From Sesamum alatum (lineage: Eukaryota > Streptophyta > Magnoliopsida > Lamiales > Pedaliaceae): a DNA stretch of 64,000 bases. The notes beneath the pieces are model-generated. The model saw only the letters and a list, made by a program, of their open reading frames with translations, ran no database searches and was not told the origin of the DNA. The stretch is taken from the NCBI GenBank assembly GCA_034509735.1, contig JACGWO010000002.1, positions 29,807,636 through 29,871,635 on the forward strand. The letters run 5' to 3'. Position numbers and translations under genes: made by a program. Every line of letters starts with the position of its first letter. Position 1 is the first letter of the stretch. Below are positions 43,905-56,426 of the stretch, one piece after another.

Positions 43905-45180
43905 TTTTATAGGAAGGAATCTAATTTCTTCATGGAGAATTGCGTGAATTATGATTGTGTTTTAGCGTCTCCTAACATCTTGATGTCATTCACCTAAAAC
44001 ACTAGGAATACAGCTAAGCTCCCACTAACCTTCTTGTATATATAAAGGTCAAGCCCGTTCTTTGACAAGTCATATCCCCGTATAACCTCGTCAAAACGAA
44101 TTTTTCAGCTATAGGACTGTTCAAACCTAGTTTGAACTCCATCTCGGATCTGATGGCTCCAAGCCATTAACCCTGAATTGATGTCTAATATTGCTTTTCC
44201 TTATCTTTTTGGATCGTTATCTAATTGATTGGTCAGACTTAGAAACACGTACCTCTCAGGTTACTAGGGAACTCAGGTCAACCTTCGGAGGATTGTAATA
44301 TCATTAGTGGGAACTGTCGGTACAAATGATGTTTGTTGTATCCAGTAGAGGTCGCCTCACTTGATTTTCTCAAGGATCAACTCCTAACATCTAGTATCCA
44401 CTAAAATCCAATTTTTCTCGGGATAACCGATGAACGTGCACAAACTAGATCTCTAGTTGTTGACTCCCACTAGTCTTTTGACCCCACACACTCAAGTACT
44501 TCTAGGAGCAGGATTGCCATGCCATATCTAATGTGGCGTCTGGCTCACGGTCCAAGAAACTCGCCATGTATGACAACTTGGCTGTTGTCTCAAGAACACA
44601 CCCCAGAAAAGGGGTAGTTCAGTGAAATTCAACATCGATCGAACCATGTCCAACAAGACTCAATTCCTCCTATCAGAGATGCCGTCCAGTTGTGGCATTC
44701 CGAGAGGAGTTCACAGAGAGAGAATACCATTCTCTTTTACACACTTCAAGAACTCTCACTAAATACACGCCACCTCGATCTAATAAAAGGGTTTGATTTT
44801 GCTACCAGTTTGGTTCTCCACTTCAAGTCTAATCCCTGAACCTTCCAAAGGCCCTTAGACTTGTAAATCCACCTCTACCCTGAGTATTTAGTGGCCTTCA
44901 GACATTTGAATGGATCAAGTCCAACAAACCGCTGGCAAGCATGCTTTATCCTATAAAAGGCTTCTCAATCATTGTTCTTCTCATACAAGATTCACAAGTT
45001 GACAGGTTCCAATTGTCAATTTCTAGACTCTTTGAGTCCACCTACCTCCCTATCCTATCTAGAGGAATGTGATCTAGCCTTACATGTCAGATCTGTGAGT
45101 TTTATTGATTATCCACTTAATCGTTTGTTTTGAACATTTATAATCCAATTATTCATAGGATAGTGTGAAAATGGTTATGC
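43905..45180 (-). pseudogene. Copia integrase-reverse transcriptase remnant
   Basis: Read on the minus strand from 45180, recognisable integrase pieces are LEVENQTGSKIK (near 44815), VKENGILSL and SECHNWTASLIGGI, then FLGPW and SVIPRKIGF. RT follows as AIRSEMEFKLGLNS (44130) and YIYKKVSGS (44030), and then NDIKMLGDAKTQS (43960). The sequence TACAAGAAGGTTAGTGGGAG near 44025 (minus) matches the Copia RT at 4060. The RT core between the start region and YKKVSG is deleted. Stops and frameshifts are frequent. The remnant ends near 43905, before RNase H. Confidence 0.75.
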
Positions 45181-45539
45181 AAGTGACCTGGCAGACATGA
45201 AGAACCATTCTTCGTCAAATAAAAGCAACTTTCATTGATTGAATTCGTAATCACAATTATCCAACAATGGAAACAAAACTTTGATTATGAGGTATATAAT
45301 TGTAGCATTTAATCTCTATCCTAACATCATCACTAATAGCTACGTCCTAACTACCCTTATAACTTCTTCAGCAACAGCCCTGCCATCGCATAGCCTTAGG
45401 GCCATCTTCGTCTTAGCCTTCTACTTCTTTCCTCACAAACCTTTGCAAATATGAGCTCCACTGCAGGTATCCAATACCCATAAGCAGAATTAGTAATCAT
45501 GTTAAAGTCTAATAATAAATCATACCTTAATTGCCCTTT
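45181..45539 (-). other. Copia gag-integrase spacer, decayed
   Basis: This lies between the gag and integrase remnants of the minus-strand Copia. I can make out no protease or zinc knuckle. It probably holds their decayed remains. Confidence 0.35.
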
Positions 45540-46251
45540 TTCACGGTAGTTCGTACAAACATAATTTATGCTCCCTGACTATTGGACCACCTTCCTCCTT
45601 CCTTTGCCCGTTCCTAGTGGGACAACAAGAGCGCTTGGAGATCTTGCAACCCCTTCGTCCTTCTCCAGCATCTTGCCCTCTTATCTTTCGCCTTTACGGT
45701 TGAAGCCTCCCCCAACATGACTGCCGGTTCTGACTTTCTAGTTGAATCCTCGAACTGGACCAACATGTTCATCAGCTCGTGGATGGACTTTGTAAGCCTA
45801 TTCATGTTAAAGTTTACGACAAACTAGTCCTAAGAGAGAGGAAGAGACTGAAGGATCACGTCATATACGTGTCATTCTCAAGCCTAGCTTTGAGGTCCTC
45901 GATCTTCTCCACAAGGGATAGCATTTTGATACTATGCTCTTGCACCAAGGATCTTTCAGTCATCTTTGTGCCGAAAAATGCTTTCATTGCATCATATGTA
46001 ATATGTCAGTCCGGGATCGCATCCACCCAGTACCATGCTGCAGGCTTTCGGTTATCTTCATGCCACTTCTCAAACATCAAACTTTCTTCGGGAATGGACC
46101 CCTCTGACAAGGCCCGAGAAAGAGCTTATCCAAACATAACCCTGGTTCTCAAAATCTAGCACAATCTTAAGATTTCACAGCTAGTTATTATAGTTTGTTC
46201 CGTTGAATTTATTAGTCTCAAGAATTGTAGCGAGTGGATTCTTAGACAAGT
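45540..46251 (-). pseudogene. Copia gag remnant
   Basis: The minus strand from an ATG at 46251 reads MHLSKNPLATILETNKFNG and TNYNN, then NLKIVLDFENQGYV. FEKWHEDNRKPAAWYWVDAI, AFFGTKMTERSLVQEHSIKM and LSLVEKIEDLKARLENDTYM follow. It ends with MNRLTKSIHELMNMLVQFED and GEASTVKAKDKRARCWRRTK. This order is the UBN2-type Copia gag with its basic tail. In-frame stops and frame changes are present. It is the gag of the element whose 5' LTR is at 51544-53760. Confidence 0.85.
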
Positions 46252-47171
46252 GCATCAAATGTAAAGTAGAAAATTAAGTAGATTATCATAATATTATTCA
46301 AGTTAAGATTTAGTCTTTAGTCATTAACGTGTCCCACTATTTCTTCAAAAAGCCCACCACTCTCAAATGGAATCTTCGAAAAACCATTTTCTGCAATTCT
46401 CCATGCCCCCTTTTACGGTTCACATGGAAAAATGCTTTGTGGGAGGTAATGTATACCATTCTCCAATGAGATCCTCAAGATATTTTGCCTCGCCTTTCAC
46501 GTGATCTCGATGACTTCAAGCAAATCTTCTTACTTAGCGTTTTTCCCGACCAATCAATCAAATGAACATCTCAACTATCGCTACCCACGAGTTGTGAGAT
46601 AAGGAAATAGGAGCATCTTCCATTCGTTCACGACAACAACACAACTTTCGTCCATTTCAAATGTGCCACGACTCATGAGACTCTGAATGGGTGACAGTAA
46701 CTTCCTTACTACATTTTTATGGATGGTAGGCTCGGATTAAATCAAATCATTTGATTTTTAATCCATTTTGGACCTAATATTTACTTGAACCAAGTGAGAG
46801 TTAAGTGTATTTACGACCAAGACCTTATCAATTAATTTTTGTGCATGCTTGTTTAGTATCAAATATTGAAGTGCATTCAAAACACACCACATGAAAGAAA
46901 ATCCTATCAAGCCATGTTGGATGATCGTAAACCCAATCATATGCGATCCACTAAGTCCGCAGTGGATAAATGGTCAATCTTGGGTGGCCTACACTATTAC
47001 AAAATTATAACCCATTATCATTCTTAATGGCCTTGAAACACCTTTTTGTTCTTTTGGGCTCTCCATCATAGGGTTGTCCAATGGGCCTCTTCTTGGGCCT
47101 CCATTACCATGAAAGTGTTTTCTTATATTTGTTTTTCAGAAATAAATCCTCACAACCTAACTACACCCACA
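46252..47171 (-). other. Copia 5' leader, gag-side part
   Basis: This lies between the gag start and the left end of the inserted hAT element. No protein is recognisable. Together with 50738-51543 it makes up the leader between PBS and gag of the minus-strand Copia. It is unusually long (about 1.7 kb without the insertions). Confidence 0.5.
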
Positions 47172-50100
47172 TAAGCCTGTCAATGGGCCCAAGTTGCCCA
47201 AACCCAGACCCAGACCCAAATCCTAAAAATACCCAATACAATAATTAATGTTTAGGCCCAGACCCAATAGGTCTAGGACCTAGTGGGTCCAAGACCGAAT
47301 CTATTCTGACAGACCTAGATTTCTGGGTCGGTCCCATTCTGTTTTTTTTTTTTTCCAAACAAATCACTAGAAGTTCTCTTTTCCTATTTGTTAGAATAGG
47401 TGGCCAGAAAGCCAATAGGTTTGGCGATTTGTAACCTATTATACAACTCGATGTAAATTTAATATTATTATGTGATGAATAAAATGAGTATTCGTCACTT
47501 TTGGTTCTTACTTTGTTGCTCTCATTTCACATTTGCTAAAACAGTGTTTTACTTATATCGCAACAAAGCCCACAGACCACGGTTAACAACTCGTGCAGTT
47601 GGGCCACGCATTGGATGGTGGTCATGAAACCAACTAATTGAGAGTTGGGTCTGAAACGTTCCAAGTCGAGGACCTCGAGACAGCGCATCGAGAGTCCTAT
47701 TGAGATTTGCATCAAGAGTCGTGTTCATTGGATGAGTGTCGTGTTTCATCGGCGACAAGCGTGGGACGCCTACACGATTTTGATGGGTTGGTCGACTGGG
47801 GTCGAGCCGACTGGACTGACTCGCAGGGATCATCATATGGAAGCCTTGGAAGCTTGGTCAGTATGATTGGATTTCTCCGGTTCCGATAGTACGGGAGTAG
47901 TCCTCAGACTTGAGGGATCATGGCAGTCGCGTGCACATGACGGCTGTATCTTGGATCTGGAGAGAGGTGATCATTCTGTAAGATGATCATCATAAGCCTT
48001 GTCCAGTGCAATCGGAATGTGTAGCGAGGACGGTGGATTCCAAGAAGAGGATCCGTCCCCTGTCAATATGTGACAGAGGTATTTCCTATGCACACGGAGA
48101 CACGTTCATGCTGTTTAAAGCTGTGGCCACAGTGGTTGGTCAAACAGGGAATGGTTTCCTGTGTCGACACAATGAAGCATACGTAGTCTCAAGTATTAAG
48201 CATAGATGCCTAGTCAAGGATGGGAACCGACGCCCAATTTCATACCCTAGACTAAGGCCGGGAGACGGTAGATGGAAGGACCGTACCCGTACGGAATCGG
48301 CACCTAAATGTTCACGCCAATTCACCTAGTCTCTAGTGCCATGGACCGTTGCTAGACGGCCACCCATGGTAACGGGCCCTTGTGGGACACGGGCCCAAGT
48401 CTAGCTGAGGGTGAACCTAAAGGGTCACACACAAATCACCGAGGAGGTTGAGAGATTGACTTGGAGTCAATCTCGAAGGATAAATAAGTAATTGGATTAC
48501 TTAAGGAAAAGTCCATTGGATGGACGGGCCGATATTGTATCGGGCCCTCGTTTAATCGGTAAATTGGATTTTTGATTAAATATGAAAAGTTGAGATGTTG
48601 GATCTTTTAATTGAATTAAAAGATCAACGGAAATAATTTAAGTGGACATTAAATTGGATTTAATGTTGGGTTCATCATAATTGGATTACAATAAAATCCA
48701 GTCCGTTAAATTTGAAAGAGAGGAGAAATAATTCCTATTTTGGAATAGGAAGAAGTTTGACTTCTTCCCAAATTAAGCATGACCGAAATGCTCCCTTGGA
48801 GGAAGCTAAAATCAGCCATGTTTGATGCAAGGTGGTATGTTGACTTATCTCTTTCGGAAAGAGACAAATCAACTCCAATCAAGCCCTTCCCTTTTGGTAT
48901 GATTTGATCATACCATAAAATTTGGTAGGCTTGATCGAAGAATTACTGGTGATTGATTGGGATGTATCTAGCATCCTTGGATGAACCTAGATGCATTCCA
49001 ATAATCACATTAATTATGTATATATAGGAGTATATACAACACCTTGCATATGAGAATCATAATTCAAGGAAAAAGAAGATGATTTTCGGCCCTCTCCTCT
49101 CTCTCTCTCTAACTCACGGCCACCTCCCTCTCTTTCTACTTGTGTTCTTCACTTGGTTTTGAATCAAGAGGAAGAACAAAGTAGGTTTAAGAGTACACTA
49201 ATTCATAGTGTTCTTCTCTTAAACCGATTCCTTCGTAAACCCATTTTTCTCTAGCAAGGAGAACGTGAGTTTCTTCCGGTGTGGTGTGGATCACCTTTGG
49301 AGAATCCATACGTTTGGATTTGTGAGCATTCCGGTGAAGGAACAACGCAAGTACCCCAGCACACGTAAAATCTACAAGGTAACGGTTTATTACGCTTTAG
49401 TAGATCTTTACTATTCATCTATGCCCTATGTGTTTTATGTATGTTTTGATATTAACACATCCTACATCGAACGCCCGGTTGAGCACCCAAGGGTGCACCC
49501 CGTGGGATTTCGCTTTATATGCAATTTAATTTTAAATTACATATTGATTTACGCCTTCTCACTTCTGCTCGCGCTCCCGGGCGGATCCGCTTGTCCTTCA
49601 CTATTACCATTTATCACAAGGTTTCTGTAATTTGACTACAACTAAGAAGGTTTTTAGTGTAGTCATCCTAAGATAGTACTAACACAGACAAGAAAACATA
49701 TTACAATGATGCAAAATTAATTAAGCCATCTCCAGTTTTTCTTTCTTTCCCATTTGCAGAAATACAAGTGTGCAGTCCAAAGTCATACTTCCTCTGTAAT
49801 TATGCCTCCTTCACATGTGCATAGGAAGAACCCCTTTTTCTCTTTCCTCTAATAAACAAGATAAAAGAAATCAAAGTTCTTTTAAGAATCCAAAGAAAAA
49901 ATTAGTTCCTTCAAATGCCCAGAAAATTTTATTCTCTGATAATGGTTTACATCTAGTATTATAGAGGAATCCTTGCAAATTTTTACATAAGAAGGAACTT
50001 AACTATAATATGAATAACAATGAAAGGGAGAAATCCCAAGTCTAGACTGGACAATTGTTATTATGGTATAAATTGAGATGCTTGTTCTTCAAACTGGACC

Positions 50101-50737
50101 AGAAAGAATTGGCAAAGCACACCCCAAGTACATTCCTGCACAAAAGAACTTAGTCCCTTCTTAAAATTTCAGAAAGAATTGGCAAAGCACACCCCAAGAT
50201 TGTGACTATGGAATGTTATAATCTCCAAGCATGAAAGATTTCAGAAAGATATTATTTCCTAATAGGAATTTTACCCAGGAAATGTAGACTATAATTAAAT
50301 AATCCATCGCTTCAAGCTTGCAAGAATACTACCAAAATAAAAGGAAAAACCCCAAAATTCCTAAGGTGTAGTGAGATGGGATTTTTCTTGAGACAAGTGA
50401 AAAGTCTCTAAATATTTTTGAACGGGATTCACGGGATGAGAGGTTGGGATTTCTTCTTTCTGTACATATACCAAAAAACGGCACTTCTTTCTTGAGGCAG
50501 AGGAGGCGGAAGACCGAGAGTTGAAACTTGAGAAAGAAGAGTGGGTGGTGAGATTTGCGTTCGTGAATAAGACAAGAGAAATGGAGAAGATTTGGGTGTG
50601 GGTCTTGATGGGTAAGAATGGGTATTTTACCCGACACAGGCCCAATTATTTTAATTTAATGGGTTTGGGCCTCGGTCTCGGCCTAGTTTAAAGAGATGGG
50701 TCTGGGTCTGGGCATCTTGGGCCCATTGACAGGCCTA
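47172..50737. mobile_element. hAT-type transposon (non-autonomous), split by a Copia LTR
   Basis: The left end TAAGCCTGTCAATGGGCCCA (47172) and the right end TGGGCCCATTGACAGGCCTA (ending 50737) are terminal inverted repeats. The flanking octamers CACCCACA (47164-47171) and CACCCAGA (50738-50745) agree in 7 of 8 bases, an 8-bp TSD typical of hAT. Subterminal AGACCCAGACCC motifs occur at both ends. Without the inserted LTR and one TSD copy the element is about 1.35 kb. No transposase domain is seen inside; the minus frame at 50361-50645 matches nothing I know. Confidence 0.85.
47389..49600 (+). mobile_element. Copia solo LTR (2,212 bp) with perfect 5-bp TSD
   Basis: It starts TGTTAGAATAGGTGGCCAGA and ends GGATCCGCTTGTCCTTCA. 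CTATT flanks both sides (47384-47388 and 49601-49605). Nothing but LTR lies between, so it is a solo LTR left after LTR-LTR recombination. A TATA-like TATATATAGG lies near 49019 and a CT-rich stretch near 49100-49120. It is nearly identical by eye to the copy at 61871-64000 and to the inverted copy at 1-867. Confidence 0.95.
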
Positions 50738-51526
50738 CACCCAGACATCTTTAAATGAGAAATTTCAATCATAAGTTGGGGAGAGTACATAGAAAGAAAG
50801 ATAGCAAGCCTTATTATTTCAATGCTAATAATGATTAGAAAGGTAAAAAATAAAAAGGCACACAAGCCTCAACCAACAAATATTAAAACCATACACATGG
50901 ACCATAGGCTTTGTGATCATCCCCATTGTTTATCCAATGAACAACAATTATACATTTATATCAAATATAAACATTTCAACTAATAAATATATCCATGTGA
51001 TTTATTAACATGATATCTAATATCATAAACAAGAACATAAGTATATGCAGAGTATTACATATCAATAATGCAATTAAAAATAGATGTCAAGTATCATAAT
51101 TCAATGTACAATTTTTTAATTATTTTTTTTTGTTTGAAAACTATTTTCAAAATAATTCAAGGCATACTTTAATTTTAGAAACATCTAATTTAGCTAAAAT
51201 CAAACTTATCCAATATTAATTTCACAAAATCAGTAGAAATTGGTAAAATCCAATTTACAGAAAGTGTACGAAATGGCCCAACCTTCAGACCGCACATAGC
51301 CGGTCACGCACGCACAGGCACCCCTGTCTGCATGCTGCACGCGCGTGAGCCTACTGGCACTACCGGCATCGGTTGCTGCACATTTTCAACTTAATGTCAT
51401 TTTTAAAATGTTTCCTATAAAACTAGTGTTAAAGCATGCATTTGCAAAAAATCAAATTCTAAAACATTCATGGATATTCATAATTAAAAGAAAAATTAAC
51501 ACATATTTTTTCAAATACATACTGAA
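50738..51526 (-). other. Copia 5' leader, LTR-side part
   Basis: This lies between the hAT element and the PBS. No coding is recognisable. A GC-rich block near 51290-51370, with CACGCACGCACAGGC and GCACGCGCGTGAGC, stands out against the AT-rich rest and could form structure in the genomic RNA. Confidence 0.5.
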
Positions 51527-51542
51527 CCTAACTCTGATACCA
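51527..51542 (-). promoter_or_regulatory. Copia primer binding site (initiator tRNA-Met type)
   Basis: The minus strand reads TGGTATCAGAGTTAGG one base after the LTR end. TGGTATCAGAGC is the standard plant Copia PBS, complementary to initiator tRNA-Met. It proves that 51544-53760 is a 5' LTR with the element running leftward. Confidence 0.9.
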
Positions 51543-51543
51543 C

Positions 51544-53760
51544 TGAAAGAATCGGTATAGCCCGAGAACGCGACGGAAGCGTAAAATAAACGAAATTCAA
51601 TTCAATTTCAAAGGGGTATTCCCTTTAAATTTTCAGGCATTTGGTGTTTTTCAAATGCATCAATAAACATAAATAAACTACGTGAATAGGTGGCTAGAGG
51701 AGAAAAAAAACAGTGCATGAATTTTAAATCAGAACATAACCTTTTCATTTCGTAAGTAGACGACAACGAGTGTTGTTCCCTTTTCATTCCTTTTCGTTCA
51801 CTTCTAGAATCCAACCTAGTATTCTTCTGCATCGTTTGCACCACACTATGGAATAGAATTTAACTTTATTGCTAGATAGAAGTAGACAAGAGAAGATACA
51901 AATCTGAACAAACACTATTGAATATTGTATTTAGATTGTTTAAATTCTATGTTGAGCCAAGTTCAAGTAGAACCTTCAAAGGAGGAATGAGGGAATAATT
52001 TCTTTTCTCTTAGAAAATTATGGTTATCCGTGTGTTAGCATGCAAGAGTGTGATATCAAAGTGTTGTGTGTCATTGTATATGGTAGCAAGTAAAATGAAT
52101 TCAAAATTCAAATTACAAGTAACCTGCAAGGTGGTTACTCGCACAACCTATGCACTACTTGTGCATAACCTCAAAAATAGTTAATGCACTCCCTTGTGAA
52201 CCTAACCACATGGTCAGACACTATGTTATACACATGGAGGAGTTTCAACTTTCCCTCAACTTACATCATTCCTTGAGCTTGGACTTCAAATCTTGGGTCG
52301 GGCTTAATTCAATCAAATTATATCAATTCCAAGCAAGGTTCATGGGTTTTAAATTAATCCAACTAACCTTAAACCTAATCAAAGTGCACTAGTATATTTG
52401 ATCCAATTAAATAAACACAAGCTCAAATACAAATTAATTGATCCAATCAATTAATTAGACCAAACCCAGTTATATTAATTCAATTAATTTAGAAGTGCAA
52501 AGCCCAAATTTAGTTAATCAAATTAATTAAATCTTGTGTCATCCATGAAATGAAAATTTTCAAATAAATGATCCAATCATTTATAATCTCCTTGAATTAA
52601 CTTAATCCAATTGAGTTAATTCGTTTTTTCTAGAATTAATTCTAAATCAATTCCACCGCCTCCATAGTGATTTGTGTGACTTCTATAAGTCACCTTCAGC
52701 TAGACTTGGGCTTGTGTCCAACACAACTGATTAATTAAATTCAATTTAATCAATTATTTCTACTTAACCATTAATCAGAAACGCCCGTCACCATGGTTGG
52801 TCGTCTAGCAACACTTCATGGTACTAGAGACTAGGTAAATATTGGCATGAACATTTAGGTTTTCCAGTTCCATACAAGTATGGTCTTCCCATCAGCCGTC
52901 TCCTGTCTAAGTCTATGACATAGAAATGGCCGTCGTTTCCCATCCTGGACTAGACAACTATGTTCAGTAACTCGAGACGTGTTTACTCTATTGATTAACA
53001 TAGGAAACTATTCCCTACTCGACAATCGACGTGGCCACAGACTCAAAAAGTTTAAACCATCTCAAAGCGCCTAGGAGACTCGACTCTCATATGCTCAAGT
53101 GTGATAGATCCTATCTTAGAAACCACCATCCTTACTACTTATTCTGACTGCACTGGACAAGACTTATAATGATAGCAACCAAGACACGATCATCTTTCAT
53201 CAGATCTAGGATACAACCATTATATGCATGTGACTGTCATGGTTCCTCAAGTCCGAGGACTAATTCCATACTATCGAAACAAGGGAGTCCATTTATACCG
53301 ACCAAGCCTCCAAGGCTTCCATATGATGACTCCCCACGAGTTAGTTCTGTCAGCTTGACAACCCTTGTCAACTACCCACTAAAATTACATAGACATCCCA
53401 CGTCTGTCGCCGATGAAACACGACACTCATCTAATGAATGCAACACTTAGTGCAAGTTTCAATAGAGACCCTCGATACCGAGTGACGAGGTCCTCAACTT
53501 GGAATGTTTTAGACCAAACCCTCAAAAGTTGGTTTCATAGCTATCTTCTAATGCGCAACCCAACAACATGGGTTACCCGATTGGTTTGTGGGCTTGGTTG
53601 TGATGTTGAAGCAGTTTAATAGTAATTGTAAGCACAACAAACACAATTGCCAAATATGAATACCCACTTTATTCATATAGTCAATATTACATTAGAAAAT
53701 ATTGTTAAATAGTTTCCAAAACCGCCCATACAATTGGCTTTCTGGTCACCTATTCTAACA
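51544..53760 (-). mobile_element. Copia 5' LTR (2,217 bp)
   Basis: On the minus strand it starts TGTTAGAATAGGTGACCAGA at 53760 and ends ACCGATTCTTTCA at 51544, next to the PBS. The internal blocks match the other LTRs (for example CCCAAGTCTAGCTGAAGGTG near 52712 on the minus strand). It belongs to an older, diverged subfamily. Gag and pol of the same element lie at 46251 and below, with no 3' LTR in sight. Confidence 0.88.
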
Positions 53761-54272
53761 CAATTATCAAAACTACACTTTGCTGTCTAATTGGGTTGGG
53801 GTGGTTTTTGCAGTCTTTAGTATAGAGTAAATTACCTATACAATCAAACAAATTTTAAAGTTCAATTATTATAAAGACATACAATCTCAAAATACATATT
53901 CTAAAGTCACAAATAAAAATCTACCTACCAATTAAATTAACAACATTCATGCTATGATTATTTCTCACATTTCAAAAAACATTCTCCAATCTAAACTATA
54001 AATAACACCTATTTGAGCTTCTGATGATTACAAATTTATAAACTCGAAAACCTACAACAACAAAAATAATTATTACCAAAAATTCATATTTCAACCAATT
54101 AAAAAAAATAAAGAATATAACTATACCATTTCTGTGCAATTTCTATCATCAACTTCATGTTCTATGCTTGAGTTTGTAGTTGCAAACTCTGCAAAGGTAA
54201 TCCATAATTGTTAACATAAAAGTGTTGTATGTGTGTTATCAGAAAATTACCAAAAAATATAAGAAAATTAAA
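53761..54272. other. AT-rich stretch beside the hAT transposase
   Basis: No coding is seen. TTGGGTTGGGGTGGTTTTTG near 53802 is G-rich and might belong to a hAT subterminal region, but this is weak. Confidence 0.35.
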
Positions 54273-56426
54273 TCAATGAAAAGCTAGTGTACGTTCATGC
54301 ATTTCTTCATACTTCTCAATCTCATATATTGCTTTTTCAGTATTAATTGGCTTGGAGCACAAACTTTGAGCACATATGAGGGCTTCTACTATTTTTGGAT
54401 CTAAAGAGCTCTTAAAAGGATCAAGTAGTCGACCACTCATGCTAAATGCTTGCTCAGAAGCAATGGTGGACACAAGAGTTGCCAAAATATCCCTTGCTAC
54501 TCGACAAGAATAGATATCTTGAGGAGTTTGTCTTCAACAAATTTAAGATACAAAAATGCCTCATCTCTTTCCTCATGAGATTCACTCAAAATATTGTAAC
54601 AACTTTGATTTATGTTTCTCATATTGTTCAAAGGATTTGTCAAATTCCGACTTTATTAGCTTCATTACATCTTTAAGTTCATCAACTTCAGAATCTTGAA
54701 TTGTTGGACTACGAGTATGTCTCCTAACTTGAGAAGTATGAGAATCATCAAGTTCCAAGTAATGATAATAGAGGTCATTTAGTGCATTCTCAGTGTTTCT
54801 CTCCATACTCAAACATTAGAACTCCCAACTCCATACATAAAATTCAAACAATACGACACATACTTCCTCTTGTAACGGGGATCAAGTATCACGGCAACAA
54901 ACAACAACTCATTCATATTTTTAATATTTGACCAATATTTATCAAACTTTTATTTCATTCTTATAGCCATCTCTGCAAGAAAATATCCTTACTTTTGACC
55001 AAGTTGGCAATATTAGCATATATGCTCACTAATTCATGAAAGAATGTGTTTATATGTGAAATATGAACTCCCTAATATCTTCAAAGTGACAGTTTAAAAT
55101 AATTTCAAGAATTTCACAACATTTCAAGCATTTGTCCAATATTAAAAACTAGGAGGACCATTTATTTTTCCCCCATCCTCTCCACTTCTCATTACCAACA
55201 ATATTTTCAACATCATCATAACTATCAAGTAAAGGGCATACACATTATCCTCCCTCTCTAACCACTTAAAAGCCCATTAAAATTTTTCAGCATGCTCCAA
55301 CATCAACTATGATGAGTTCCACCTAGTATCAATGTCCAAACTCACAAGATGTTCCAATTCAATTTTTTCTATATCAACACATTTTTTGAAAATTCAGAAC
55401 CTAGAAGGAGAAGACCTCAAATTTGATGCATCCTGAATCCTGATAATGCATTTGATTTGCTCATTTAAGCCATCTTTCACAATATGTGCACAACACCTCA
55501 CATACAAGAATCTATTTTGAAGAATAGATCTTTTCCATTTGGTATTTCTTTTCAAGTAATCAATAGTGAGATCATTTGATGAGGCATTATCAACTGTAAA
55601 GGTTAAAATCTCTTCAATATTCCACTCCACCTAGCACTCCTCTATGACTCTTCCTATTGTGGCTCCTTTGTGATTCGCAACCACAAGAAAGTTCAAAATT
55701 CTCTTTTTCAATTTCCAAGAATCATCAATCTAATGAGCAGTAAGACACATATAATTTTAATTTTGAATTAAGGTCCCACATATCAGTGGTGAGATCTACA
55801 CGTTATGATTTCAAAAGTTTTCTCTGTGCTTTGTTCTCTTCCACAGAGTTTCATGCAATCTCTAGCAATAGTGATGCGACTTGAAACTACAAATCTAGGT
55901 TCTAAAGCTTGAGAATAAACTCTAAAACCTTTCCCCTATACTATTTTAAGAGGTAGCTCATCAATTATCACCATCTATGCTAAAGATTTTCTAATTCCCT
56001 CATTTTCAACTTTTCATTTGACCAAATGCACGTTCATTTTCAGTTTCTGGGTTAGCAAAGTCCGTAATTGATAGACTTATCCTTTCTATGGGAGTGCTTA
56101 GTACATCTGTTCTCTAAGTGTCTCCATAAACTAGTAGTACCATTATTGTGTCAATCAACATATAATCCTCACCACAATAATTACAGGCAGCTCTAGGTGG
56201 ATCACTACCCTCTATCATAGTGAAATGGTTCCAAATTTGAGGAGTAACATTGTTTTTGAAATGATAAGGTTGAGATTTTTCAACTTTTGAGGTACCCTGG
56301 GTTAGTTATCTTCTTTTTTTTTTTAAGAATTGGAGGAGTATAAGACACCAAATTACCTTTGCTATCGGAAGATGCAATTTTAGACTTCTCTAAATTGCTT
56401 TCAGCATTATTTTCCTCTTGTTCCAT
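54273..56426 (-). pseudogene. hAT (Ac-like) transposase, broken
   Basis: An ATG at 56426 opens MEQEENNAESNLEKSKIASS. A BED zinc-finger region follows as IWNHFTMIEGSDPPRAACNYCG. Then, in changing frames, come the catalytic-domain pieces ILTFTVDNASSNDLTIDYLK and LYVRCCAHIVKDGLNEQIK, LVSLDIDTRWNSS, VAVILDPRYKRKYV and YYHYLELDDSHTSQVRRHTR. The hATC dimerisation domain ends the protein: LVSTIASEQAFSMSGRLLDP, FKSSLDPKIVEALICAQSLC. At least six frame changes or stops are present, so no active enzyme is possible. The frame ends near 54273. Confidence 0.87.

Noticed and set aside
47389..49600. A complete Copia element rather than a solo LTR
   Set aside because: LTR start and end are flanked directly by CTATT on both sides, with no PBS, gag or pol between.
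53802..53830. Left terminal repeat of the hAT element carrying the transposase
   Set aside because: G-rich and vaguely similar to 58810-58999 inverted, but no clear TIR or 8-bp TSD can be drawn.
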